A stretch of 64,000 bases of DNA from Marilutibacter penaei (GCF_014145395.1 NZ_JACHTE010000007.1:124001-188000); one strand, 5' to 3'; positions 25,574 through 34,721 are shown, numbered from the stretch's first letter. The notes: generated by a model from the sequence alone, not told the origin. Numbers and translations are program-made.

Positions 25574-27625
25574 ATGATCGCTGGCCTCGACGGTCTCCGC
25601 TTCCAGCACTGGCGCACGCGGCTTCGCGACGATGGCGTGCTGGTCCTCGCTTTCGACCGTGCCGACGCATCGGTGAACACGTTCGCCCAGGACGTGCTGA
25701 TCGAACTGGACGGCCTGCTGGAGCGGCTGGCGATGGATCCGCCCAAGGGCCTGGTGCTCGTGTCCGCGAAGGACAAGGGGTTCATCGCCGGCGCCGACAT
25801 CAAGGAGTTCGCGAGCTTCGGCGAGAAGGGCACGGTGGGCGATGCCATCCACCGCGGCCAGCAGGTGTTCCAGCGCCTGTCGGAACTGCCCTGCCCGACC
25901 GTCGCGGCGATCCACGGGTTCTGCATGGGCGGCGGCACGGAGATCGCCCTGGCATGCGACCAACGGGTCGCAAGCAACGACCCGTCCACGCGCATCGGCC
26001 TGCCCGAAGTGAAGCTCGGCATCTATCCGGGCTGGGGCGGCAGCGTGCGGCTCCCGCGCCTGGTCGGCGCCCCGGCGGCCTTCGACATGATGCTGACGGG
26101 CCGGACCCTGTCCGCCTCCGCGGCGCGCGCGATCGGGTTGGTCGACAAGGTGGTCGACGCCCCCCTCATCGAGGACGAAGCGGCGAAGCGCGCGTTGCGG
26201 GGGGGCGTGCGTCCGCTCAGGCAGCGCGCGCTCGGCTGGATCACCAATACCTGGCCGGTCCGCCAGGCGCTGGCGCCGATCCTGGCCCGACAGGTCGCGC
26301 GAAAAGCGCGCAAGGACCACTATCCGGCCCCCTACGCGCTCATCAACACCTGGAAGCGCGCCGGTGGCGGGATCCAGACCCTGCTGGCCGCGGAGCGGAA
26401 GTCGGTGGTCAAGCTCGCGGGCACCGCGACGGCCCGCAACCTGATCCGCGTGTTCTTCCTGCAGGAGCGCCTGAAGGCGCAGGGCAGCCAGGCCCACCGC
26501 ATAGCCAGGGTCCATGTCGTCGGGGCCGGCGTGATGGGCGGCGACATCGCCGCGTGGTCGGCCTACAAGGGATTCGAAGTCACCCTCCAGGACCGCGAGC
26601 AGCGGTTCATCGACGGGGCGCTGGCACGCGGTCGGGCGATGTTCGACAAGAAGGTCAAGGACGACGCCAGGCGCGAGCAGACGCATGCACGCCTGCGTGG
26701 CGACCTGGCGGGCGACGGCGTTGCGGAAGCCGACCTCGTCATCGAAGCGATCATCGAAAATCCGGAGGCCAAGCGGGACCTCTACGCGACCGTCGAGCCG
26801 CGCCTGAAGCCGGACGCCCTGCTGACGACCAATACATCGTCGATCCCGCTCTCCGAGCTTTGCGAGCAGCTCCAGCACCCGGCCCGCTTCGGCGGCCTGC
26901 ATTACTTCAACCCGGTGGCACTGATGCCGCTGGTCGAGATCATCCACCACGACCGGTTGGCGGACGAGACGCAGCAGCGGCTGGCGGCGTTCTGCAAGGC
27001 GATCGGCAAGCTGCCGGTGCCCGTCGCCGGAACGCCGGGCTTCCTGGTCAACCGCGTGCTGTTCCCCTACATGCTCGAAGCCGCGACCGCGTATGCCGAG
27101 GGCATCCCGGGGCCTGCGATCGACAAGGCCGCGGTGAAGTTCGGCATGCCGATGGGCCCCATCGAACTGATCGACACGGTCGGCCTGGACGTGGCGGCGG
27201 GCGTCGGTGCCGAGCTCGCGCCCTTCCTCGGCCTCGAGGTACCCGCTTCGCTGGGAAGCGTGGAGCCGGGCAAGCGGGGCAAGAAGGACGGCCAGGGCCT
27301 CTACCGGTGGTCGGAGGGCAAGCCCGTCAAGCCGGAGCTGCCGAAGGACTACAAAGCCCCCGCGGACCTGGAGCACCGGCTGGTCCTGCCGCTGCTCAAC
27401 GAAGCGGTGGCATGCCTGCATGATGGCGTGGTCGCCGACGCGGACATGCTGGACGCCGGCGTGATCTTCGGCACGGGCTTCGCGCCCTTCCGGGGCGGCC
27501 CGATCCAGTACGTCCGCGACGCCGGTCCGGAGGCCCTGCTGGAGAAGCTGAAGGCGCTGCAGGCCGCGCATGGCGCGCGCTTCGCGCCGCGACCGGGCTG
27601 GGACAACCCCGCGCTCAGGGCCTGA
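25574..27625 (+). CDS. Beta-oxidation multienzyme: enoyl-CoA hydratase/3-hydroxyacyl-CoA dehydrogenase (FadB/FadJ-like)
   Basis: A 683-residue fusion. Residues 1-200 are a crotonase domain (SAKDKGFIAGADIKEF; HGFCMGGGTEIALACD; GLPEVKLGIYPGWGG with the catalytic Glu). From about 310 comes an NAD-binding 3-hydroxyacyl-CoA dehydrogenase domain (VVGAGVMGGDIAAW; TTNTSSIPLSEL; HYFNPVALMPLVEI; PGFLVNRVLFPY), then its C-terminal domain. It hydrates enoyl-CoA and oxidises the 3-hydroxyacyl-CoA during fatty acid breakdown. ATG 25574 (MIAGLDGLRF) fits relatives better than ATG 25565, which lies inside the palindrome. No thiolase or acyl-CoA dehydrogenase partner adjoins. FadB versus FadJ cannot be settled here. 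Confidence 0.9.
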   Translation: MIAGLDGLRFQHWRTRLRDDGVLVLAFDRADASVNTFAQDVLIELDGLLERLAMDPPKGLVLVSAKDKGFIAGADIKEFASFGEKGTVGDAIHRGQQVFQRLSELPCPTVAAIHGFCMGGGTEIALACDQRVASNDPSTRIGLPEVKLGIYPGWGGSVRLPRLVGAPAAFDMMLTGRTLSASAARAIGLVDKVVDAPLIEDEAAKRALRGGVRPLRQRALGWITNTWPVRQALAPILARQVARKARKDHYPAPYALINTWKRAGGGIQTLLAAERKSVVKLAGTATARNLIRVFFLQERLKAQGSQAHRIARVHVVGAGVMGGDIAAWSAYKGFEVTLQDREQRFIDGALARGRAMFDKKVKDDARREQTHARLRGDLAGDGVAEADLVIEAIIENPEAKRDLYATVEPRLKPDALLTTNTSSIPLSELCEQLQHPARFGGLHYFNPVALMPLVEIIHHDRLADETQQRLAAFCKAIGKLPVPVAGTPGFLVNRVLFPYMLEAATAYAEGIPGPAIDKAAVKFGMPMGPIELIDTVGLDVAAGVGAELAPFLGLEVPASLGSVEPGKRGKKDGQGLYRWSEGKPVKPELPKDYKAPADLEHRLVLPLLNEAVACLHDGVVADADMLDAGVIFGTGFAPFRGGPIQYVRDAGPEALLEKLKALQAAHGARFAPRPGWDNPALRA

Positions 27626-27630
27626 ACGAC

Positions 27631-27654
27631 GCAGGCGGGCCAAGGCCCGCCTGC
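27631..27654. terminator. Hairpin between convergent fadB-like and pilZ genes
   Basis: GCAGGCGGGCC (27631-27641) and GGCCCGCCTGC (27644-27654) form a perfect 11-bp stem separated by only 2 nt. It starts 6 nt after the fadB-like stop. There is no T-run on either side, so termination would have to rely on the stem alone; it could serve both strands. Confidence 0.5.
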
Positions 27655-27682
27655 CTGATTGGCCACACGGTGACCACCGGGG

Positions 27683-28033
27683 CTACATCGTGAAGGTGGC
27701 CCGATCCGACTGCAGCTGGCCGGCCAGCAGCGCCTCGATCTTGCCGCGAACGACTTCGGCATCGTGGCCCTCGTTGAACTGCACCCCGACCCCGGCCGGC
27801 CGGTTCCCCTGCGCCCCCAGCGGCGTCACCCAGACGACCTTGCCCGCGACCGGCATGCGGTCGTTCGACTCCGGCAGCGTCAGCATCAAAAAGACCTCGT
27901 TGCCGATGAAGTAGCGGTTCGGCGTCTGCACGAAGATGCCGCCGCCGCGCAGGAACGGCATGTAGGCGTTGTACAGCTGCGCCTTGTCCTTGATCGCCAG
28001 GGTCAGGATGCCCTGTCGCCCTTTGCCACTCAT
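27683..28033 (-). CDS. pilZ: Type IV pilus protein PilZ
   Basis: A 116-residue protein that follows the founding PilZ of Pseudomonas aeruginosa (PA2960) along its length, including LTIKDK-like LAIKDKAQLYNAYMPF, VAGKVVWVTPLGAQGNR, GVGVQFN and the terminal SDRATFTM. Like that protein it lacks the RxxxR c-di-GMP-binding motif, so it probably works through protein contacts (FimX/PilB in Xanthomonas) to allow pilus assembly. The tmk-holB-pilZ order is the same as in Pseudomonas. Its ATG overlaps the stop of a 17-codon minigene (ATGA). A possible own ribosome site (AGGGGA) lies inside that minigene. Confidence 0.93.
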   Translation of the reverse strand: MSGKGRQGILTLAIKDKAQLYNAYMPFLRGGGIFVQTPNRYFIGNEVFLMLTLPESNDRMPVAGKVVWVTPLGAQGNRPAGVGVQFNEGHDAEVVRGKIEALLAGQLQSDRATFTM

Positions 28034-28083
28034 CCGAATGTCCCCTGTTCGAGCCTGTCGATTGCGTCGTCCGCGTCCTGCAT
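28030..28083 (-). CDS. 17-codon minigene translationally coupled to pilZ
   Basis: A short frame encoding MQDADDAIDRLEQGTFG between holB and pilZ. It has an excellent ribosome site, AAGGAGA (28095-28089), 5 nt before ATG, stronger than that of pilZ itself. It begins 14 nt after the holB stop, and its TGA overlaps the pilZ ATG as ATGA. The peptide is acidic and amphipathic with no signal or membrane segment. It may be a leader that couples pilZ translation to an upstream ribosome load, or simply the remnant of an upstream pilZ start region. No family is recognised. Confidence 0.45.
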   Translation of the reverse strand: MQDADDAIDRLEQGTFG

Positions 28084-28097
28084 GGCGGTCTCCTTGT

Positions 28098-29132
28098 TCA
28101 AACCCCCTGGCGTCGCGCACGTTTGCGCCACGCCAGGAGCAGTTCCACGACCGCGAGGTCCGCGCGCACCGTGGTGCGCAGCAGGTCGCGTGTCCGGTTC
28201 GCCTTGTCGAACCACTCCGCCAGACTGCTCGCCGCGGCCGGGTCGGTCAAGCCCGAGGCATCCGCCAGCGCCAGGTCGGCGGCATGCCGCAGCCGCAAGG
28301 CGAGGCCATCGTCGGCGCTCCACCGCTGGGCGACTTCAGCCGGTGACGCGCGCCCCTTGCCCAGCGCGGCAAGGTCGCCGGCGACCTCCCGGCGCAAGGC
28401 CAGTCCATCGCCGGTCAGCCAGGCGTCGGCGAGGCCCGGGTGTCCGCGTGCGGCGTCCAGCGCCTCGCATGCGTCGCCCGCATCGTGCCCGCGCCCGACA
28501 AGCCAGGCCTCGGCTTCGTCCCGCGGCGGCAGGTGGAACTCGATTCGCTGGCAACGGCTGCGGATGGTGGCCGGGAGGCGCCCGGGCTGCGCGCTCAACA
28601 GCCAGAGGTAGCGGCCGGATACCGGCTCCTCCAGGGTCTTGAGCAGGGCGTTGCCGGCGGCGGTGTTGATGGCGTCCGCCGGGTCGAGCAGCGCGACCAG
28701 CGCCGTCCCGTATTGGGGCGTCAGCGACAGCCGCTCGGACAGCTGGCGGATCTGTTCGATGACGATTTCAGTACGCATCTTCGGCGGTCGCGCCTTCTCG
28801 TTGAGCACGTGGCCCACGAAGACCGCATCCGGATGGCCCGGGCGACCGAAGGGATGTGCCGGCAGGCCGTCCGGCCGCGTCTCCACGGGGTCGAGCTGGT
28901 GACGCTGCGCGAACAGCTCGCAGGCCCGGCAATGCCCGCAGGCATCCTGCCCGGGGGCACGATGCTGGCACAACACGCGCTGCGCGAGCCGCTCAGCGAC
29001 GACCCGCTTGCCCAGCAGGGCCGGCCCGCAGAACAGCAGCGCATGTCCCAGGCGACCTGCATCGAGCGCGGCCGCCACGCGGTCGTATACGCGCTGCTGC
29101 CACGGGGCCAGGGCGGTGCGCGGCGGACTCAT
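28098..29132 (-). CDS. holB: DNA polymerase III delta' subunit
   Basis: A 344-residue clamp-loader subunit. The zinc-binding cysteines are visible ([21 protein letters not shown]), as are the AAA+ core [11 protein letters not shown] and [10 protein letters not shown]. The P-loop position reads CGPALLGKR, without the GKT/S of an active site, as expected for the non-ATPase delta' subunit. It works with DnaX (also encoded here, at 48-50 kb) in loading the beta clamp. ATG 29132 overlaps the tmk stop (ATGA). pilZ follows after the minigene. Confidence 0.92.
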   Translation of the reverse strand: MSPPRTALAPWQQRVYDRVAAALDAGRLGHALLFCGPALLGKRVVAERLAQRVLCQHRAPGQDACGHCRACELFAQRHQLDPVETRPDGLPAHPFGRPGHPDAVFVGHVLNEKARPPKMRTEIVIEQIRQLSERLSLTPQYGTALVALLDPADAINTAAGNALLKTLEEPVSGRYLWLLSAQPGRLPATIRSRCQRIEFHLPPRDEAEAWLVGRGHDAGDACEALDAARGHPGLADAWLTGDGLALRREVAGDLAALGKGRASPAEVAQRWSADDGLALRLRHAADLALADASGLTDPAAASSLAEWFDKANRTRDLLRTTVRADLAVVELLLAWRKRARRQGV

Positions 29133-29770
29133 GCGCGGTTCGCCTGGATGTGCGCGGACAGCAGCCCTTCGGCGAGGTCGCCGACGATCTCCCGCGGCTG
29201 GCTGGCGTCGATCACACGGATGCGCCCGGGTGCCGCGCGCGCACGTTCAAGGTAGCCGGCCCGGACGCGCTCGAAGAAGGCGGTGTGTTCGGACTCGATG
29301 CGGTCCATCCCACCACGCCCCTGGATGCGGGCCAACCCCACCTCGACCGGCACGTCAAGGAGGAGCGTCAGGGCGGGCTCGATGCCGACGACCCGGCGTT
29401 CGAGTTCCGCGATGAAGCCTGCATCCAGGCCCCGGGCGGCGCCCTGGTACGCATAGCTGGCATCGCTGAAGCGATCGCTCAGCACCCAGGCACCGCGCTC
29501 GAGTGCAGGCAGCACCGTTTCCCGCACATGCTGGGCACGCGCGGCGAACACGAGCAACAGCTCGGTATTGGCCGCGGGTGCCTCATGGTCCGGATCGAGG
29601 AGCAGGCGGCGGACCTGTTCGGCCAGGGGCGTGCCCCCGGGTTCGCGCGTCACGACCACTTCATCGCCGGTGGCGTGCAGCCGTTCCGCAAGGCGCTCCA
29701 GCACGGTGGACTTCCCGGCCCCCTCGCCTCCCTCGAGACTGATGAAACGGGGCTGGCGGTGCAGGCTCAC
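29129..29770 (-). CDS. tmk: Thymidylate kinase
   Basis: A 213-residue P-loop kinase: [10 protein letters not shown] at the N-terminus, the DR(F/Y) region [14 protein letters not shown] and the substrate segment [15 protein letters not shown]. It phosphorylates dTMP to dTDP for DNA synthesis. The start is GTG 29770, overlapping the mltG stop as GTGA; its own stop overlaps the holB start as ATGA. Translation of mltG, tmk and holB is thus likely coupled along the operon. Confidence 0.95.
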   Translation of the reverse strand: MSLHRQPRFISLEGGEGAGKSTVLERLAERLHATGDEVVVTREPGGTPLAEQVRRLLLDPDHEAPAANTELLLVFAARAQHVRETVLPALERGAWVLSDRFSDASYAYQGAARGLDAGFIAELERRVVGIEPALTLLLDVPVEVGLARIQGRGGMDRIESEHTAFFERVRAGYLERARAAPGRIRVIDASQPREIVGDLAEGLLSAHIQANRA

Positions 29771-30852
29771 GGGGACTCCGGGCCGGTACCCGCGGCGGTC
29801 CCGGCGTCGGCCTCGCGGGCCGCGCGATAGCGACGCAGGTAACGCACGACCGCGGCGTTGTGCTCGGCGAGAGTCCGCGAAAAGGCGTGCCGGCCACTGC
29901 CGTCGCCCAGTGCCACGAAGTACAGCGCCCCGTCATCGATGGGGTTCGCGGTGGCCTCGAGTGCGCCGGCGCTGGGCATCGCGATCGGCGTCGGGGGCAG
30001 GCCGCCACGCGTGTAGGTGTTGTAGGGCGTGTCGGTGTCCAGGTCACGCCGCCGGATGTTGCCATCGTAAGCGGAGCCGAGTCCGTATATGACCGTCGGG
30101 TCGGTCTGGAGCTTCATGCCGATGCGCAACCGCCGCTCGAACACCCCGGCGACACGGGGCCGCTCGCTGGCGATCCCGCTTTCCTTCTCCACGATGGAGG
30201 CCAAAGTCAGCAGCTCATCCGGCGAACCCAGGACGCTGTCGTCGCTTCGCGTGGCCCAGGCGGCATCCAGCGCCTCCTGCATCGCCGCATGGGCCCGACG
30301 CAACAGATCCAGGTCGCTGTCGCCGCGGGTGTAATGGTAGGTCTCGGGCAGGAAACGCCCTTCGGGATGCTGGCCTGGCTGGCCCAGGGCCGCCATGACC
30401 GCACCGTCGTCCAGGTCCTCGATCTCCTGCTCCAGCAGCGACTCGCGGGCCAGCGCGGCACGCAGTTCGCGGAAGGTGCGCCCGGGGATGATCGCGAAGG
30501 CATGGCGGACGACACGCCCATCGCGCAGGGCCGCCAGGATGTCACGCGGCGTCATGCCGGGGTCGATCGCGTACTCGCCCACCTGCAGGCGCCCCGCGGC
30601 ACCCATCTCGCGCGCGAGCAAGCGCCACTCGGCTTCATGCCCGCCGCGGACGCCGAGCGCGCGGAGCTTGGCCAGCACCACCGGCAACGAGTCGCCACGC
30701 TCGACCAGCAACGCGGCCGGCGCTTCGATTCCATGGACCGGGATGCCCGCGAAGGCCTGGTAGCGCTGCCATGCCCAGAACCCGGCCAGGGCCGCGAGCA
30801 GGACCAGCAACAGGATCAGCACGCCGATGCGGCGCAACAGGTTTCGACTCAC
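29767..30852 (-). CDS. mltG: Endolytic murein transglycosylase MltG
   Basis: A 361-residue inner-membrane protein with one transmembrane helix near residues 8-28 ([20 protein letters not shown]), a LysM-like region and the YceG/MltG catalytic domain with the Glu in [11 protein letters not shown] and the later [10 protein letters not shown] and [15 protein letters not shown] motifs. MltG cuts nascent glycan strands and is thought to end their elongation. GTG 30852 overlaps the pabC stop (GTGA). The pabC-mltG-tmk-holB order is widely conserved in proteobacteria. Confidence 0.93.
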   Translation of the reverse strand: MSRNLLRRIGVLILLLVLLAALAGFWAWQRYQAFAGIPVHGIEAPAALLVERGDSLPVVLAKLRALGVRGGHEAEWRLLAREMGAAGRLQVGEYAIDPGMTPRDILAALRDGRVVRHAFAIIPGRTFRELRAALARESLLEQEIEDLDDGAVMAALGQPGQHPEGRFLPETYHYTRGDSDLDLLRRAHAAMQEALDAAWATRSDDSVLGSPDELLTLASIVEKESGIASERPRVAGVFERRLRIGMKLQTDPTVIYGLGSAYDGNIRRRDLDTDTPYNTYTRGGLPPTPIAMPSAGALEATANPIDDGALYFVALGDGSGRHAFSRTLAEHNAAVVRYLRRYRAAREADAGTAAGTGPESP

Positions 30853-31730
30853 GGGGTCTCCAGGGCGAACGCGGGAACATCGGCGGCGAACTGCGCGCGC
30901 AGGGCTTCCAGCCGTGGATGGCGCGCCCAGCACCGCGTCGCCAGCCGTGCCACGGGGAGGATACCGCGCACCGCGTTGCACAGGAAAACCGCGTCGGCAG
31001 CTTCGACGTCCCGGGGCGCCATGACCGCCTCGCCGGCAGGCGCGTGGGCGAGCACCCAGGCGCGGCAGATGCCGGCGACCCCGCAACCGGTCACCGGTGG
31101 CGTCCACCATTGCCCGTCGCGCAACACGAACAGGTTGGCACTGGTGGCACTGATGACATCACCCGCCGTACTGAGCATGAGTCCTTCGTCGCTGGGGCGC
31201 TCATCGCTGGAGGGCGCGTCGGTGCCGGGCATCCCGGCCTCCGCGCGCGCCAGCACCTGTTCAAGCCGGTTGCAGTGCTTCAGTCCGGCGAGGCCCGGCT
31301 GGATGGCCAGCCGGGTGTGGCACCAGCGCACCCGCAGCCCGGCTTCGGGCGGTGCTGGGGGCAAGGGGTGCCGCGAGACGACCCACGTAGGCACGGCGGC
31401 ATGCGGCGGTGCGTAGCCCCGGCCGCCGACGCCACGGGTCAGCAGTACTTTGAGTACCGCGTCTTCGCCCCGCAGCAGCGCGCACGCGACATCCCGCACC
31501 TGGGCCTCCTCCGGCACCGGCAGGCCCAGGGCCCGGGCACCGCGACGCAGGCGTGCCCAATGCGCGTCCCACCAGGGGGCATCGCCGCGGTGTGCGCGCA
31601 GGGTTTCGAACACACCATCGCCGTAGGCGAGGCCGCGATCGGCAGCGTCGATGGCCTCGACCTCGCGTTCGCCGCGAAACACCCTGGCGACGGGGGTGGC
31701 GGTCGAGTCCCGTTGCTGTCCCGTGGCCAT
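30849..31730 (-). CDS. pabC: Aminodeoxychorismate lyase
   Basis: A 293-residue class IV PLP enzyme. The family start GLAYGDGVFETLRA, the PLP-lysine segment GLKHCNRLEQVLARAEA and the cofactor-binding STAGDVISATSANLFVL are present. It converts 4-amino-4-deoxychorismate to 4-aminobenzoate plus pyruvate for folate. pabB, supplying its substrate, ends 3 bp upstream, and mltG overlaps its stop. A small insertion rich in Asp/Ser/Pro after residue 170 is unlike the E. coli enzyme. Confidence 0.9.
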   Translation of the reverse strand: MATGQQRDSTATPVARVFRGEREVEAIDAADRGLAYGDGVFETLRAHRGDAPWWDAHWARLRRGARALGLPVPEEAQVRDVACALLRGEDAVLKVLLTRGVGGRGYAPPHAAVPTWVVSRHPLPPAPPEAGLRVRWCHTRLAIQPGLAGLKHCNRLEQVLARAEAGMPGTDAPSSDERPSDEGLMLSTAGDVISATSANLFVLRDGQWWTPPVTGCGVAGICRAWVLAHAPAGEAVMAPRDVEAADAVFLCNAVRGILPVARLATRCWARHPRLEALRAQFAADVPAFALETP

Positions 31731-31733
31731 GGG

Positions 31734-33098
31734 CTACGTCGTCGCGCCGTCCGCACCCAGGGCGCGCATCATGCCGCGTGCCTTGGCCCGGGTTTCATCC
31801 AGTTCCCGCTGCGGCTGCGAATCGGCCACGATCCCTGCACCGGTACGGAAGCGCAGTTCGTCGCCGTGGACCTCGGCACTGCGGATCAGGATGTTGAGGT
31901 CGAGGTCGCCATCACGGTTCAACCATCCCATCGCCCCGGTATAGGCGCCACGCCCCACCCCTTCCAGCTCCGCGACGATCTGCATGCAACGCACCTTCGG
32001 GCAGCCGGTGATGGTGCCGCCGGGGAAGACGGCGCGGACCACGCGGCCGGGCGTGGCGTCCGCGCGCAGGCGGCCGCGCACGTTGCTGACGATATGGTGG
32101 ACGTGCGCGTAGCTCTCGACCGTCATCAGTTCGTCCACTTCCACGCTGCCCGGCACGCAGACGCGTCCCAGGTCATTGCGCTCGAGGTCGATCAGCATGA
32201 CGTGCTCCGCGCGCTCCTTCGGGTGACTGACCAGTTCGCGGATCCGCTGGATGTCGTCATCGCCGGCGTCGCGTGGCCGCGTGCCGGCGATCGGGCGGGT
32301 CTCGACCACCTCGCCACGCACTGAAACGAGGCGCTCCGGCGAAGCACTGACCACCGCACCCGACCCGGTATCGAAAATGCCCGCGAACGGCGCGGGGTTG
32401 TGGTCGCGCAGGCGCTGGAACAATGCCGACGGCGACACTTTCGATTCGAACGCCACGCGCCATGCACGCGACAGATTGACCTGGAAGACATCGCCTGCGT
32501 GCAGGTACGCGAGCACGCGCTCGACGCCCTCCAGGTAACGCTCGGGTGCCTCTTCCTCCACCCGAACCGGCGCCCGCCACGGCGGGAGGGGGGGCATCCG
32601 TGCGGCCTGGATACAGTCCGCATGCATCGCCGCGAGAAGATCCTCATGGCCCGGTTCGGCCACCACGACGCACTCGCCCGACACGTGGTCTCGCAGGACT
32701 GCGGCAGGGCATCTGAGGGCCGTTGCGACCGGCAGCGGGCCTGCCGCAGGGGGGAGTCGCAGGACCGGCTCGACCTGCGCGGCGAGCTCATAGCCCAGCA
32801 ACAGTGCCCAACCGCCGCGGAACGGCCAACGCGGCTCGTCGCGTGGCACCCGGAGCGCCTCCCAGGCCCGGTCCAGGGCCTGCAGGAAGTCGTCGCCCAG
32901 GTCACGCCCGGCGTGGTCACGGACGCGGCCGTCCGCTTCCTGCCGGAACGCTTCTCCCCGCGTCGCCAGCACCATGTCCCAGCGGCCCTGCGCAGTGCCA
33001 TGCGCGGTGGACTCGAGCAACATGGGATAACGCGCCGGATCGATGCGATGCAGCGCGAGCAGGTCGATGGGGTGGGACAGGGACCGGGTCAGCAGCAT
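31734..33098 (-). CDS. pabB: Aminodeoxychorismate synthase component I
   Basis: A 454-residue chorismate-binding enzyme of the TrpE/PabB family. The C-terminal catalytic domain shows FQVNLSRAW, RPIAGTRPR, ERNDLGRVC, TVESYAHVHHIVSNV and GGTITGCPK. E. coli PabB has Lys in PIKGT, whereas this protein has Ala (PIAGT), as anthranilate synthases do. The pabC neighbour 3 bp downstream nevertheless argues for PabB. ATG 33098 (MLLTRSLSHPIDLLALH) is chosen because upstream in-frame sequence overlaps the fabF terminator. No glutaminase domain is fused. Confidence 0.87.
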   Translation of the reverse strand: MLLTRSLSHPIDLLALHRIDPARYPMLLESTAHGTAQGRWDMVLATRGEAFRQEADGRVRDHAGRDLGDDFLQALDRAWEALRVPRDEPRWPFRGGWALLLGYELAAQVEPVLRLPPAAGPLPVATALRCPAAVLRDHVSGECVVVAEPGHEDLLAAMHADCIQAARMPPLPPWRAPVRVEEEAPERYLEGVERVLAYLHAGDVFQVNLSRAWRVAFESKVSPSALFQRLRDHNPAPFAGIFDTGSGAVVSASPERLVSVRGEVVETRPIAGTRPRDAGDDDIQRIRELVSHPKERAEHVMLIDLERNDLGRVCVPGSVEVDELMTVESYAHVHHIVSNVRGRLRADATPGRVVRAVFPGGTITGCPKVRCMQIVAELEGVGRGAYTGAMGWLNRDGDLDLNILIRSAEVHGDELRFRTGAGIVADSQPQRELDETRAKARGMMRALGADGATT

Positions 33099-33170
33099 GC
33101 GGGCATTGTCGACGATCCGGCCGCTCGCGTCCCCTGCCCCGCCCGATCCGGGATCATCGGCATGGAACGG

Positions 33171-33193
33171 AAAACCCCCGCCTTGGCGGGGGT
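33171..33193 (-). terminator. Terminator after fabF
   Basis: On the minus strand ACCCCCG (33193-33187) pairs with CGGGGGT (33180-33174) around CCAAGG, followed by four T. It lies 24 nt past the fabF stop and before pabB, so pabB onward may depend on read-through or a weak promoter in the 118-bp gap. Confidence 0.65.
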
Positions 33194-33216
33194 CCTCGAA
33201 ACGTGCGGGGCCGTCC

Positions 33217-34470
33217 TCAGGTCCGCTTGAAAACCAGCGTTCCGTTGGTGCCGCCGAAACCGAAGCCGTTCGACACGGCCACGTCGATCTTCTTCTCGCG
33301 CGCGACGTTGGGCACGTAGTCGAGATCGCAGCCTTCGCCCGCCTCGTCCAGGTTGATGGTGGGCGGGATGATGCCGTGGTGCAGGGCCAGCACCGAGAAA
33401 ATGGCCTCCGCGCCGCCGGCCGCACCCAGCAGGTGGCCGGTCATCGACTTGGTCGAGCTGACCATCGTCCGGTAGGCATGCTCGCCCAACGCGCGCTTGA
33501 TCGCCAGCGTCTCGGCCAGGTCGCCCAGGGGTGTCGAGGTGCCATGTGCGTTGAGGTAGTCCACCTGGTCGGCATTGATGCCGGCATCGGCGAACGCCGC
33601 GGCCATGCAGCGCGACGGTCCCTCGCCGTCCTCGCTGGGCGCGGTCATGTGGAACGCGTCGGAACTGGCGCCGAACCCGGCCAGTTCGCAGTAGATGCGC
33701 GCACCGCGCGCCTTCGCGCGCTCGTATTCCTCGAGGATCAGCACGCCGGCGCCGTCACCCAGCACGAAGCCATCGCGGTCCTTGTCCCAGGGGCGCGAGG
33801 CCCGGGTCGGCTCGTCGTTGCGGGTGGACATCGCCTTCATCGAACAGAAGCCGCCCACCGAAGTCGGCGAGGAGCCTCGCTCCGCGCCGCCCGCGATCAT
33901 GACGTCGGCATCGCCGTACTGGATCATGCGCATCGCCATGCCGATCGAATGGTTGGACGTGGCGCAGGCCGACACCGCGGAGAAATTCGGCCCCTTGGCG
34001 CCGGTGATCAGCGACACCTGCCCGGGCAACATGTTGATGATGGTGCTGGGAACATAGAACGGCGAGATCTTGCGCGGACCGCCCTCATGGTACTTGATGG
34101 TCTGCTCCTCGATGCCGAGCAGGCCGCCGATGCCGGAGCCGATCATCGCGCCGACACGCTCGGCGTTGGAGTCGTCCACGGTGATCGCGGCATCCTGCAG
34201 CGCCATGAGGGACGCGGCGACGCCGTACTGGATGAAGGGCTCCATCTTTCGCGCGTCCTTCGGGTTCACCCAGCGGGTGACGTCGAAGTCGCGGACCTCG
34301 CCGGCGATGCGCGTGGTGAAGGCCGAAGCATCGAAGTGGGTGATCGGACCGATGCCCGAGCGACCGTTGACGATCCCGTCCCAGCTGCTGGCGACATCAT
34401 TGCCCAGGGGAGAAACGAGGCCGAGGCCGGTGACCACGACACGGCGACTGGAAGCGGAACGGTGCGACAT
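33217..34470 (-). CDS. fabF: 3-oxoacyl-ACP synthase II
   Basis: A 417-residue condensing enzyme with the Cys-His-His triad: Cys in SAVSACATSNHSIG, His in LNAHGTSTPLGD and His in STKSMTGHLLGAAGG. It elongates acyl-ACP with malonyl-ACP and makes cis-vaccenate precursors. It follows acpP after a 251-bp spacer with two strong hairpins, and a terminator lies behind it. ATG 34470 follows the family. Confidence 0.96.
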   Translation of the reverse strand: MSHRSASSRRVVVTGLGLVSPLGNDVASSWDGIVNGRSGIGPITHFDASAFTTRIAGEVRDFDVTRWVNPKDARKMEPFIQYGVAASLMALQDAAITVDDSNAERVGAMIGSGIGGLLGIEEQTIKYHEGGPRKISPFYVPSTIINMLPGQVSLITGAKGPNFSAVSACATSNHSIGMAMRMIQYGDADVMIAGGAERGSSPTSVGGFCSMKAMSTRNDEPTRASRPWDKDRDGFVLGDGAGVLILEEYERAKARGARIYCELAGFGASSDAFHMTAPSEDGEGPSRCMAAAFADAGINADQVDYLNAHGTSTPLGDLAETLAIKRALGEHAYRTMVSSTKSMTGHLLGAAGGAEAIFSVLALHHGIIPPTINLDEAGEGCDLDYVPNVAREKKIDVAVSNGFGFGGTNGTLVFKRT

Positions 34471-34600
34471 TGGGAACTCCGGCAGCGGCGCGTCCCGCCC
34501 GTCGGGCCCAGGGCGCCACCGCGTGATCTTGGGGTTGTATATCGACGCAGGTGCGTCGACCCGCGTGCGCGACGGGATCCAGACGCGCGCCTGCGCGGCT

Positions 34601-34628
34601 TTCCCGGCCCCTTACCGGGGTCCGGGAA
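34601..34628 (-). repeat. Nested inverted repeat in acpP-fabF spacer
   Basis: TTCCCGG (34601-34607) pairs with CCGGGAA (34622-34628), and CCCC (34608-34611) with GGGG (34617-34620), giving an 11-bp stem with one bulged base and a 5-nt loop. There is no T-run. It is the second hairpin after acpP and probably an mRNA processing or stability element. Confidence 0.5.
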
Positions 34629-34690
34629 GGACGCGGGGCCGCGTCGCGACCCCGGTCATCCCGCGGCGGGGCAGGCCCACCGTCGCGAGT

Positions 34691-34713
34691 GGGCACCGGA
34701 CCGTCCGGTGCCC
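34691..34713 (-). repeat. Perfect hairpin just after acpP
   Basis: GGGCACCGGA (34691-34700) and TCCGGTGCCC (34704-34713) form a perfect 10-bp stem with a 3-nt loop, beginning 8 nt after the acpP stop. Lacking a T-run, it looks more like a 3' stabiliser or partial attenuator than a full terminator. Confidence 0.6.
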
Positions 34714-34721
34714 GGGTCCGA

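Noticed and set aside
25463-27643. A 726-codon minus-strand open frame opposite the fadB-like gene
   Set aside because: It is antisense to a gene with clear crotonase and dehydrogenase motifs; the composition is that of a shadow frame.
31734-33098. Calling this gene trpE (anthranilate synthase)
   Set aside because: The PIAGT motif fits TrpE, but the adjacent pabC, the lack of other trp genes and conserved order in Xanthomonadales favour pabB.
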